Notes under the pieces: model-generated
What the model was told of the DNA's origin: nothing
The model's database searches: none
What the model saw: the letters and a program-made list of their open reading frames with translations, nothing else
In this document: one piece after another, positions 1 through 7,246 of the stretch
Layout of the letters: every line of letters starts with the position of its first letter
How positions within the stretch are numbered: the stretch's first letter is position 1
Translations under genes and position numbers: made by a program
DNA from: Bacteroidales bacterium
GTDB taxonomy: Bacteria > Bacteroidota > Bacteroidia > Bacteroidales > JAGOPY01
NCBI GenBank assembly: GCA_023229505.1
Contig: JALNZD010000020.1
Coordinates: 1 to 64,000 of the forward strand
Reading direction: 5' to 3'
Length of the DNA stretch: 64,000 nt

Positions 1-125
1 CAACAAGGGTTACAGTCCTTATATCTGAGGATGAAGGTGTAAAAGTTAATAGAAACCGCCTTGGTACGATTAAGTATGCCGGGTGGTGTGGGGGGACAGC
101 GGCGTGAGCCGCTTCCTACCCGATT
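1..125 (+). ncRNA. 3' end of a group II intron (domains V and VI), truncated by window edge
   Basis: Positions 52-91 fold as a domain V-like hairpin. ACCGCC (55-60) pairs with GGTGGT, a two-base TG bulge interrupts the 3' strand (GTA-TG-CC), and the distal loop is GATTAA. Positions 84-124 then form domain VI: stem AGCGGC / GCCGCT with a GTGA tetraloop, closed below by GGGGG / TCCTACCC with a bulged A at 118. The segment ends in CCCGAT, so the bulged A lies seven bases from the proposed 3' splice site at 124, and the intron ends in AY, as is usual. The layout resembles what I remember of bacterial group II introns (an ACCGCC...GGTGGTGTG domain V followed by ...CCTACYCGAT). Domains I-IV and any reverse transcriptase would lie left of the window, so I cannot tell whether the intron is intact. 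Confidence 0.62.
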
Positions 126-337
126 AGAAATGGCGGCATCCCGATAAATTTTTCCCCTCCCGCGACAATCCGTGTTTTTCTTGCCAATATTGGCATGGGA
201 GGGGACTAAGGGGAGGGTATTAAGTACATTTCACATTGAGCATTTCACATTTCACATTGAGCATTTCGCATTCCAATTTTCAATTTTCAATTTTCAATTA
301 TAGCTATGGTTTTCTACTTTTACATGAAATTTATTGA
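126..337. other. Intergenic stretch: palindrome and period-7 repeats
   Basis: No gene is visible here. The stretch holds a perfect 14-bp palindrome TGCCAATATTGGCA at 182-195, flanked by CCCCTCCC (about 154-161) and GGGAGGGG (about 197-204), which could extend it into a longer hairpin. From 226 to 298 a degenerate period-7 array follows (units like CATTTCA, CATTGAG, then CAATTTT). A weak promoter-like TACTTTTA lies at 315-322 ahead of the flavoprotein gene. Confidence 0.6.
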
Positions 338-1237
338 ATGAAGCATCATGAGGTTGCCGTCATCGGGGCAGGTCCTGCAGGGATCGCCTGTACCATCCAG
401 CTTTCCCGCTATGGGATCATGCCATTGCTTTTTGAACGCGACATTCCGGGGGGATTACTGAAAAATGCCAACCTGGTTGAGAATTATCCTGGCTTCCCGG
501 GTGGGATTAAGGGAACTAAGCTGATTGAAAAGATGACCCGGCAGCTTGATATGGTTAATGTTCCCGTGATTCATGAAAATGTGATAATTGTAAACTATAA
601 GGAAGATCTCTTCAGGATTAAAACTGATCAAAATACCTATATCTCACAAAAGCTGGTCATTGCCTCAGGTACTGTTCCGGCAGAATGGACTGAATTTGCC
701 ATTCCTGAAACAATTCGCTATAAAATCTTTTACGAAGTTTATCCGCTGAGGGAATTGAGGGATTCTGTTATTGTCATTATTGGCGCTGGTGATGCCGCGT
801 TCGATTATGCTATCCAGTTGGCGGTTAATAATAAGGTAATGATCATGAACCGGACAGAAGATCTAAAATGTCTGCCTTTGTTATGGCAAAGGGCTAAGGC
901 AAATCCGCGGATTTCTTATTACGAAAATCATGTCCTCCGCCAGGTCACAGAAGTACCCTCTTCATCTCAGTTAAAATTATTATTTCAAACCAAAAATGAG
1001 ATGGCATCCTTTTTAGCAGATTATGTTATTTTTGCCACAGGTCGCCGGCCTGAACTAAGTTTTTGTGATCCTGAACTCCTTAACCATCTGGATGAATTGC
1101 AACAGGATGGAAAACTGTACCTGGCCGGGGACGTGAAGAACGATCTGTTCCGCCAGGCATCGATTGCGGCAGGCGACGGGATAAGGGCAGCCATGGAGAT
1201 ATATTTCAATGAGAGTAATAAAAAAAACAAAGAATAG
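338..1237 (+). CDS. Thioredoxin-reductase-like FAD/NAD(P) oxidoreductase without redox CxxC
   Basis: This 299-aa protein has the two-nucleotide-binding-domain layout of the thioredoxin reductase family. An FAD-binding GAGPAG motif lies at about residues 11-16 followed by AxxLxRYG, a second dinucleotide motif IGAGDAA lies at about 148-154, and the C-terminal FAD motif YLAGDV is near 262. The CxxC that thioredoxin reductases carry between the NADPH motifs is absent, as in ferredoxin/flavodoxin reductases of this fold. It therefore probably moves electrons from NAD(P)H to a protein or small-molecule acceptor other than thioredoxin. The last 29 bases overlap the start of a radical SAM gene, so the flavoprotein may feed that enzyme. 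That partnership is inference. Confidence 0.85.
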   Translation: MKHHEVAVIGAGPAGIACTIQLSRYGIMPLLFERDIPGGLLKNANLVENYPGFPGGIKGTKLIEKMTRQLDMVNVPVIHENVIIVNYKEDLFRIKTDQNTYISQKLVIASGTVPAEWTEFAIPETIRYKIFYEVYPLRELRDSVIVIIGAGDAAFDYAIQLAVNNKVMIMNRTEDLKCLPLLWQRAKANPRISYYENHVLRQVTEVPSSSQLKLLFQTKNEMASFLADYVIFATGRRPELSFCDPELLNHLDELQQDGKLYLAGDVKNDLFRQASIAAGDGIRAAMEIYFNESNKKNKE

Positions 1238-2162
1238 CAGTTTAGCAGGTGTGTATATTGCTGAATCGGATTCCGGAAAGCTCGTCGAATTCGTCGAATC
1301 CACCCAGCCGCCTTTTACCCGTGAGGAGAAGTGGGTGCTGGTCATTTCGACCTTGTACGGTTGTCCGGTTGAATGTAAGTTCTGCGATGCAGGAGGCAAT
1401 TATAAAGGTAAGATCAGTTATGATGACCTGCTGTTGCAGGTCGATTATCTCATCCGCGAATTTTACCCAGACCTGAATGTGCCTTGCAAAAAATTCAAGA
1501 TACAGTTCGCAAGGATGGGAGAACCTTCCTTTAATCCAAATGTGTTGCAAGTACTGGAAGACCTTCCCGGGCTTTATAATATCCCCGGTTTTATTCCATC
1601 CTTATCAACGATAGCCCCCAGGGGAACCAACTATTTTTTCAACCGCTTGCTTGAAATCAAGAAGACAAAGTACCCTTTGTCATTTCAGCTACAGTTTTCA
1701 ATCCATTCCACTGACAAAACCCAGCGTGATCAGATAATCCCGGTGAGGAAATGGGATTTCAATGAAATGGCCCGATATGGCAGGCAATTCTTCGATCCGG
1801 GAGGCCGAAAGATCACCCTGAATTTCGCACTATCGACGGTTTCCATCATCGATCCAATTGAATTAATCCGTCATTTCGATCCGGATATCTTCATCATCAA
1901 GTTAACACCGCTAAATCCGACTTATAAAGTTGCCGCAAACAAATTGCAAACCCTCATCACGCCTGAGCATTCAGACTATGATATCATAGACCAGTTAAAA
2001 AGCAAGGGATATGAAGTGATCCTGAGCGTAGGGGAATGGGAAGAAAACCTGATCGGCAGCAACTGCGGGCAGTTTGTGCAGGCTTGCCTGAATTCAAAGA
2101 ATAAGTTGACTGACGTTTACACGTATGATTTATCCACAAGAAGTAACGAGGTAACGAAGTAA
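1209..2162 (+). CDS. RlmN-like radical SAM protein, variant lacking the resolving Cys
   Basis: The 317-aa protein carries the radical SAM cluster motif CxxxCxxC at C52, C56 and C59, followed by RMGEPSFN and LST motifs that match the RlmN/Cfr family. Near the end, NCGQF (C286) aligns with the methylated Cys of RlmN (C355 in E. coli). The other essential Cys of that family, seven residues before the cluster (C118), is Val45 here, and the N-terminal HhH-like domain is missing (RlmN is normally about 350-380 aa). A standard RlmN reaction is therefore doubtful, and the substrate is unknown. It overlaps the flavoprotein by 29 bases. The last residues (SNEVTK) and the stop codon are encoded by the period-8 repeat that begins at 2141. 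Confidence 0.85.
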   Translation: MRVIKKTKNSSLAGVYIAESDSGKLVEFVESTQPPFTREEKWVLVISTLYGCPVECKFCDAGGNYKGKISYDDLLLQVDYLIREFYPDLNVPCKKFKIQFARMGEPSFNPNVLQVLEDLPGLYNIPGFIPSLSTIAPRGTNYFFNRLLEIKKTKYPLSFQLQFSIHSTDKTQRDQIIPVRKWDFNEMARYGRQFFDPGGRKITLNFALSTVSIIDPIELIRHFDPDIFIIKLTPLNPTYKVAANKLQTLITPEHSDYDIIDQLKSKGYEVILSVGEWEENLIGSNCGQFVQACLNSKNKLTDVYTYDLSTRSNEVTK

Positions 2163-2240
2163 CGATGTAGCGAGGTAACGAAGAGAAGGAAGAAGTACCA
2201 ATTAATTCGCTACGTCGTCAACTCGTTACCTCGTTACTTC
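2140..2240. terminator. 17-bp hairpin between convergent genes, built from period-8 repeats
   Basis: GAAGTAACGAGGTAACG (2140-2156) and CGTTACCTCGTTACTTC (2224-2240) are exact reverse complements. The arms contain the stop codons of the radical SAM gene (TAA 2160-2162, just inside) and of the S23 gene (2234-2236, minus). The position between convergent genes suggests a two-way terminator or an mRNA 3'-end stabiliser, but there is no strong T-run. Confidence 0.5.
2147..2217. repeat. Left arm of 71-bp inverted repeat flanking the S23 gene
   Basis: This 71-bp stretch is the reverse complement of 2689-2759 with one mismatch, by base-by-base comparison. Its outer half is a degenerate octamer series (GTAACGAA, GTAACGAT, GTAGCGAG, GTAACGAA), and its inner half is a unique sequence (AGAAGGAAGAAGTACCAATT). 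Confidence 0.95.
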
Positions 2241-2596
2241 GCTACTTCATTTTGTTTAGCTGTTTGTACCAGGCGATAAAAGATGGACACCAGCTGATTG
2301 CACTCATCTACTAGATAATTAAATTTTTCGAAATCTGTAATTATACCTGAGCCAAGCATGATCTTAAGATTCACATGGGTTTCACGAAGTTCTTTCAGCA
2401 CGATGCTGTTTTTGTGGATAAAATCCTTTTTGGATTCTGCGGCCTGGGCTTCGCCATAATTTAACGCAGCACTGGTCCCCGACCGTAGTATTTGAGACGA
2501 TAAATGCTGGCTGATGAAATTCTGTTTCATTCCAGCGCTTGCTTCCGTCAAACCAATTGCAAATGCAATCAGACGTTCTTCAAGTTCTTTTCTCAT
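2234..2596 (-). CDS. Four-helix-bundle (S23 / 23S rRNA intervening-sequence) protein
   Basis: The 120-aa product fits the S23 family. It is all-helical and charged, with LSSQILRSGTSAALNYGEA near residues 31-50 and a conserved ESKKDFIHKNSIVLKELRET segment. These proteins form pentameric four-helix bundles and are encoded in intervening sequences of some 23S rRNA genes and at scattered chromosomal sites. Their function is not known. The gene sits alone on the minus strand inside 71-bp inverted repeats (2147-2217 and 2689-2759). Its C-terminus (QNEVAK) and stop codon come from the octamer repeat. No TAnnTTTG promoter is obvious upstream. Confidence 0.9.
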   Translation of the reverse strand: MRKELEERLIAFAIGLTEASAGMKQNFISQHLSSQILRSGTSAALNYGEAQAAESKKDFIHKNSIVLKELRETHVNLKIMLGSGIITDFEKFNYLVDECNQLVSIFYRLVQTAKQNEVAK

Positions 2597-2688
2597 AAGT
2601 CTTTTATTTTGTTTATCCGGATTTTTGAAAAAAATACCCGGTGGATGGGAAAAAAATGATGTGGCGATGTAACGAAGTAACGATGTAG

Positions 2689-2759
2689 CGACGTAGCGAA
2701 TTAATTGGTACTTCTTCCTTCTCTTCGTTACCTCGCTACATCGTTACTTCGTTACTTCG
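2689..2759. repeat. Right arm of 71-bp inverted repeat flanking the S23 gene
   Basis: This is the reverse complement of 2147-2217 with a single difference at the outer end (GTTACTTCG against GTTACCTCG). It is preceded by further octamer units from about 2661 (GATGTAACGAAGTAACG). The outer end lies about 23 bp before the helicase promoter. Confidence 0.95.
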
Positions 2760-2781
2760 ATAAATCTTTAGCTAAAAACCT

Positions 2782-2789
2782 TACTTTTG
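2782..2789 (+). promoter_or_regulatory. Bacteroidota -7 element (TACTTTTG) for the helicase gene
   Basis: TACTTTTG fits TAnnTTTG exactly and lies 20 bases before the chosen ATG at 2810. The short leader supports that start. Confidence 0.6.
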
Positions 2790-2809
2790 TCACCGAATTT
2801 GTATTGGAG

Positions 2810-5122
2810 ATGGAAAAGTTGCTAAAAGATCTTAACGAAGCCCAGAAGCAGGCGGTAATCCATACGCAGGGAGCTTCCATGGTACTGGCCGGCGCCGGTT
2901 CCGGGAAAACACGCGTCCTGACTTACCGTGTGGCTTACCTCATCCACCAGGGAGTTGATCCGTTTCATATCCTCGCCCTTACCTTTACCAACAAGGCGGC
3001 AAGGGAAATGAAAGAGCGTATCACCAACCTTGTCGGGCAGGAAGCACGCAACGTCTGGATGGGGACCTTCCATGCGATCTTCTCCAGGGTCCTGCGTATT
3101 GAAGGTTACAGGCTTGGTTACACTTCACAATTTACTATCTACGATACGGAAGATTCAAAAAGGACCCTGCGGAATATTATCAAGGAACTTGACCTTGATC
3201 CTAAAGTATACCAGCCGGGTTATGTCCTCCACCGGATTTCGGCCTCAAAAACAAAACTGATCTCAGCCAGGCAATACTTCGATGACCCCGAGATCCGCCT
3301 GGCCGACCAGGCCTCCGGAAAACCACATATCGGCCAGATCTACCTGAACTACGCCGAACGGCTGAAAAAATCCGATGCCATGGATTTCGACGATTTGCTC
3401 GTCAATATGAATATCATCCTCGAACATTACCCCGAAGCCCTGCTTAAATACCAGCGGAAATTCGAGTTCATCCTGGTCGACGAATATCAGGACACGAATT
3501 ATTGCCAGTACCTGATCCTGAAACACCTGGCTGCCAATAATGAGAACATCTGCGTGGTCGGCGATGATGCACAGAGTATTTATGCCTTCCGTGGCGCGAG
3601 CATCCAGAATATCCTGAACTTCCGGCACGATTATCCCGATCATAGAGTTTTTAAACTGGAACAGAATTACCGCTCTACGAAAAATATTGTCAACGCTGCT
3701 AACAGCATCATCCTGAATAATAAAGACCAGATATCGAAGAAAATATGGACACAGAATGATGTTGGGGTTAAGCTTCACCTGATCCGCTCTAAAAGCGATA
3801 CGGAAGAAGGAACGCTTGTCGTGAACGCGATTTTCGACCTTAAAATGAACCGGCAACTAGGGAATGATGCCTTCGCCATTCTTTATCGTACCAATGCCCA
3901 ATCGCGTGCTTTTGAAGAATCGCTCCGGAAAATGAACATCCCCTACAAAATTTACGGCAGTGTCTCGTTTTATCAGCGTAAGGAGATCAAGGACGTTCTG
4001 GCCTATTTCCGCCTGGCCATCAACAACCGGGATGAGGACGCACTGGCCAGGGTGATCAATTACCCAGCCCGGGGAATCGGCCAGACTTCGGTCGAAAAGA
4101 TCATTGTGGCTGCCGGCCAGCACCAGGTCAGTGCCTGGCAGGTCATCGAAAACACGGTGGAATACGGGCTTAATGTCAATTCCTCGACACGCCGTAAACT
4201 GGAAGAATTCGTGGTGATGATCCAGAGCTTTTCTACCAGGCTCAAATCTAAAAACGCTTATGACATAGCACGGAACATTGCAACCACTGTCGGCATCCTG
4301 AAAGATCTTTATGAAGATCAGACTCCCGAAGGGGTCAGTAGGTTCGAGAATGTGGAAGAGCTGCTTAACGCAATCCGGGAATTTTGCGATACCCCACGCC
4401 CGGAGCCCGAACCCGGTGAGGAGAATCCTCCGGAAGCCCTGCCTTTCCGCACCCTCGATGAGTTTATGCAGGATGTGGCCCTGATCACCGATGCTGATGA
4501 TAAAGATAAAGAAGGGCGGAACCATGTTTCCCTGATGACGATCCACGCTGCCAAAGGGCTGGAGTTCCCGCACATTTTCATTTCCGGGTTGGAAGAAAAC
4601 TTATTTCCTTCGATTCAATCCCTTAATAACAGGGCAGACCTGGAAGAAGAGCGCCGCTTGTTTTATGTGGCGCTGACCCGCGGCATGCAAAGCGTAACTC
4701 TTTCCTATGCTGAAAACCGTTATCGTTGGGGCGATCTTATTCCCACAGAACTAAGCCGGTTTATCGATGAAATCGACAGTGAGTTTATAGAAATCCCCAG
4801 GAAAGCTTCCCCTTACAAACAAAATTACGATTTCAGGAAAGTCCCTGGTGCAGACTCAAAAGAAACCCTGACCGGTTTTCCCGACCCGGGCAGAAAACTT
4901 AAAAAGCTCAGTACTTTCACTAATTCCCTTCCTGCTAAAAGCGGGGATACTGATGAGTTGTCCCATCTACAGCCTGGTATGATGGTCGAACACGACAGGT
5001 TCGGCAAAGGAAAGGTATTAAATGTTGAAGGTGAAGGAAGCAACAGGAAGGCCACTATTTTCTTCCAACAGATCGGTCAAAAGCAGTTATTGTTAAAATT
5101 TGCAAAACTTAAAATATTATAA
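2810..5122 (+). CDS. pcrA: UvrD/PcrA-type superfamily 1 DNA helicase
   Basis: This 770-aa 3'-5' helicase of the UvrD/Rep/PcrA family acts in nucleotide excision repair and in clearing stalled forks. Visible motifs are the Q-motif LNEAQKQAV at the start, Walker A AGAGSGKT at about residues 27-34, the DEYQDTN Walker B, GDDAQSIYAFRGA (motif III), QNYRST, and VSLMTIHAAKGLEF with LFYVALTR in domain 2B/2A. The last 55 residues (PGMMVEHDRFGKGKV onward) form the PcrA Tudor-like tail. An in-frame ATG at 2705 would add 35 residues encoded by the flanking repeat. I prefer 2810, where family similarity begins and which follows a TAnnTTTG promoter. Confidence 0.95.
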   Translation: MEKLLKDLNEAQKQAVIHTQGASMVLAGAGSGKTRVLTYRVAYLIHQGVDPFHILALTFTNKAAREMKERITNLVGQEARNVWMGTFHAIFSRVLRIEGYRLGYTSQFTIYDTEDSKRTLRNIIKELDLDPKVYQPGYVLHRISASKTKLISARQYFDDPEIRLADQASGKPHIGQIYLNYAERLKKSDAMDFDDLLVNMNIILEHYPEALLKYQRKFEFILVDEYQDTNYCQYLILKHLAANNENICVVGDDAQSIYAFRGASIQNILNFRHDYPDHRVFKLEQNYRSTKNIVNAANSIILNNKDQISKKIWTQNDVGVKLHLIRSKSDTEEGTLVVNAIFDLKMNRQLGNDAFAILYRTNAQSRAFEESLRKMNIPYKIYGSVSFYQRKEIKDVLAYFRLAINNRDEDALARVINYPARGIGQTSVEKIIVAAGQHQVSAWQVIENTVEYGLNVNSSTRRKLEEFVVMIQSFSTRLKSKNAYDIARNIATTVGILKDLYEDQTPEGVSRFENVEELLNAIREFCDTPRPEPEPGEENPPEALPFRTLDEFMQDVALITDADDKDKEGRNHVSLMTIHAAKGLEFPHIFISGLEENLFPSIQSLNNRADLEEERRLFYVALTRGMQSVTLSYAENRYRWGDLIPTELSRFIDEIDSEFIEIPRKASPYKQNYDFRKVPGADSKETLTGFPDPGRKLKKLSTFTNSLPAKSGDTDELSHLQPGMMVEHDRFGKGKVLNVEGEGSNRKATIFFQQIGQKQLLLKFAKLKIL

Positions 5123-5136
5123 TCAAATATTTTTCG

Positions 5137-5144
5137 TACTTTTG
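5137..5144 (+). promoter_or_regulatory. -7 element (TACTTTTG) for DUF4290-murA
   Basis: This is an exact TAnnTTTG match 15 bases after the helicase stop. The leader to the DUF4290 start is about 120 bases. I saw no riboswitch-like structure in it. Confidence 0.6.
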
Positions 5145-5269
5145 CAGATGAATTTTCGATTTGTGACAAACGCGGTCAGATTTTCTTTTCATAAAATTAT
5201 CTCTCAAACAATCAGATTCTTTTAAAACCGGTCCGTCAGTCGGAAATATTTTCAACAAATCTCAATTTA

Positions 5270-5926
5270 ATGGAATATAACACCCAAAAAAGCAAGCTGG
5301 TCATTGCCGAATATGGCAGAAATCTTCAACAGATGGCAGAGGACTGTGCCAAAATCGAAGACCGGGCAATACGCACCCGGACAGCAGAATTTATCGTAAA
5401 TGTCATGGCCCAGATGAACCCAAAAGTGAAAGAGTCGGGCGACTACCGCCAGAAATTATGGGATCATCTTCATATCATGTCAGACTTCAAACTGGATGTC
5501 GACTCACCTTATCCGCAGCCTTCACAGGAAGTCCTCCACCTCGGGCCCAAACAGCTCAAATATCAGCAGACCAATATCAGGTACCGGCATTATGGTAAGA
5601 ATATTGAGCAGATCATTGAGAAAGCAGCTACTTATGAAGACGGTCCGGAAAAGGAAGCCCTTATCCGCACCATTGCCAATCATATGAAAAAATCTTATCT
5701 CAACTGGAACAGGAATTCAGTTGATGATGATGTAATACTCAAAAATCTGGCGGAGCTATCAACAAATCGCCTTCAGCTTTCTGAGGAACATAAACTGAGC
5801 CATACAAACGAAATCCTTGCAAGAAACAAGAAAAAGAAATTCATCAAGCCGGGGACAAACCTTTATGGAAATTCTAACGGGAATTCCGGTGGATCTTTTA
5901 ACAAACTAAGAAAAAAGATCGGATGA
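5270..5926 (+). CDS. DUF4290 domain protein
   Basis: This 218-aa soluble protein lacks a signal peptide or membrane segment. It matches the Bacteroidota-specific DUF4290 family by its start (YNTQKSKLVIAEYGRNLQQM) and the KVKESGDYRQKLWDHLHIM region. The C-terminus is basic and Gly/Asn-rich (KKKKFIKPGTNLYGNSNGNS), possibly for nucleic-acid binding. The family has no established function. Its stop overlaps the murA start by four bases (ATGA at 5923), so the two are translationally coupled. Location next to murA is a recurring arrangement in this phylum as I recall it, hinting at a role linked to cell-wall synthesis. Confidence 0.85.
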   Translation: MEYNTQKSKLVIAEYGRNLQQMAEDCAKIEDRAIRTRTAEFIVNVMAQMNPKVKESGDYRQKLWDHLHIMSDFKLDVDSPYPQPSQEVLHLGPKQLKYQQTNIRYRHYGKNIEQIIEKAATYEDGPEKEALIRTIANHMKKSYLNWNRNSVDDDVILKNLAELSTNRLQLSEEHKLSHTNEILARNKKKKFIKPGTNLYGNSNGNSGGSFNKLRKKIG

Positions 5927-7227
5927 GTTCTTTCGAGATCCTCGGTGGAAAAAAGCTGAAAGGCGAAATCCAGCCGCAGGGAGCTAAGAATGAAGCCCTT
6001 CAGATACTCTGCGCCGTTTTGCTAACTCCTGAAAAGGTTACGATAAGCAATATCCCGGATATCCGTGACGTCAACTTTCTGATAGATTTGTTAAGAGAAA
6101 TGGGCGTCAGGGTTGAACGACTGACTTCTGATACTTATACCTTCCAGGCCGACAATGTCAACCTTGAGTATTTACGCACCCCTCAATTCAAGCAGAAAGC
6201 CGCCAGTCTCCGCGGATCAGTGATGATCCTCGGACCGCTGTTATCCAGGTTCAAAAAAGGTTATATCCCCCACCCCGGCGGTGATAAAATAGGCCGCCGC
6301 AGGCTTGACACGCATTTTATCGGGTTGCAGAATCTTGGCGCTAAATTCATCTTTGATGATGCCGAGCGATTATACAAAGTGGAAGCCGATAATTTACAGG
6401 GTTGTTACTTGCTTCTGGATGAAGCTTCGGTCACGGGTACAGCCAATATTGTCATGGCAGCCGTTATGGCCAAAGGTAAAACCGTCATTTTCAATGCCGC
6501 CTGTGAGCCTTATATCCTGCAGCTTTGCAATATGCTTAACAGAATGGGCGCAAAGATCAGCGGAGTGGGCTCAAACCTGCTCACCGTAGAAGGTGTTGAA
6601 TACCTCACAGGTTGCAGTCACGAGATGATGCCGGATATGATCGAAGTCGGCAGCTTTATTGGCCTGGCAGCCATGACACAGTCGGAATTAACGATTAAAA
6701 ATGTTCAGCTTGATACCCTTGGGCTGATACCGACAGTTTTCAGCCGGCTGGGAATTACTGTCGAACAGAGGGGGAATGATGTTTTTATCCCGGAACATCT
6801 GAATTATGAAGTCGAAACATTCATGGATGGCTCCATCATGACTATCGCAGATGCCCCCTGGCCCGGCTTCACCCCTGACCTTATCAGTATAGTGCTGGTC
6901 GTTGCAACGCAAGCTAAGGGCAGCGTACTGATCCACCAGAAAATGTTCGAAAGCCGCCTGTTCTTCGTCGATAAACTGATCGATATGGGTGCACAAATCA
7001 TTCTTTGTGATCCTCACCGTGCAACTGTGATCGGCCTGAACCGTGAACACATGCTGAGGGGCATAGATATGGTCTCACCGGATATCCGCGCCGGGGTTGC
7101 TCTTCTCATCGCAGCCTTATCCGCAGAAGGAAAAAGTGTAATCCACAATATTGAACAAATCGACAGGGGTTACCAGCAGATCGATCAGCGGCTGAACCTG
7201 CTGGGCGCTGACATTAAGCGAATATAA
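5923..7227 (+). CDS. murA: UDP-N-acetylglucosamine 1-carboxyvinyltransferase (MurA), Asp at the active-site Cys position
   Basis: This enzyme makes the first committed step of peptidoglycan synthesis, transferring enolpyruvate from PEP to UDP-GlcNAc. At 434 aa it has the normal length, with KNEALQILCAVLL near residues 22-34 (substrate-binding Lys-Asn), the loop HPGGDKIGRRRLDTH at 117-131, and NIEQIDRGYQQIDQRLNLLGA at the C-terminus. The loop residue that is Cys115 in E. coli (PGGCxIG) is Asp121 here (codon GAT, 6283-6285). Cys115 is the residue alkylated by fosfomycin. Asp at this site occurs naturally in Mycobacterium and Chlamydia MurA and gives insensitivity. It is coupled to DUF4290 upstream. 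Confidence 0.97.
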   Translation: MSSFEILGGKKLKGEIQPQGAKNEALQILCAVLLTPEKVTISNIPDIRDVNFLIDLLREMGVRVERLTSDTYTFQADNVNLEYLRTPQFKQKAASLRGSVMILGPLLSRFKKGYIPHPGGDKIGRRRLDTHFIGLQNLGAKFIFDDAERLYKVEADNLQGCYLLLDEASVTGTANIVMAAVMAKGKTVIFNAACEPYILQLCNMLNRMGAKISGVGSNLLTVEGVEYLTGCSHEMMPDMIEVGSFIGLAAMTQSELTIKNVQLDTLGLIPTVFSRLGITVEQRGNDVFIPEHLNYEVETFMDGSIMTIADAPWPGFTPDLISIVLVVATQAKGSVLIHQKMFESRLFFVDKLIDMGAQIILCDPHRATVIGLNREHMLRGIDMVSPDIRAGVALLIAALSAEGKSVIHNIEQIDRGYQQIDQRLNLLGADIKRI

Positions 7228-7246
7228 GCGATCAGCCCTGAGCCGC

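Noticed and set aside
3..107. Open frame at the left edge as the end of a protein gene
   Set aside because: It reads straight through the predicted group II intron domain V, and the translation shows no family resemblance.
338..1237. Calling this gene thioredoxin reductase (trxB)
   Set aside because: The redox-active CxxC required for thioredoxin reduction is absent between the NADPH-binding motifs.
1209..2162. Calling this gene rlmN
   Set aside because: The resolving Cys seven residues before the cluster is Val and the N-terminal domain is missing, so the established function cannot be assumed.
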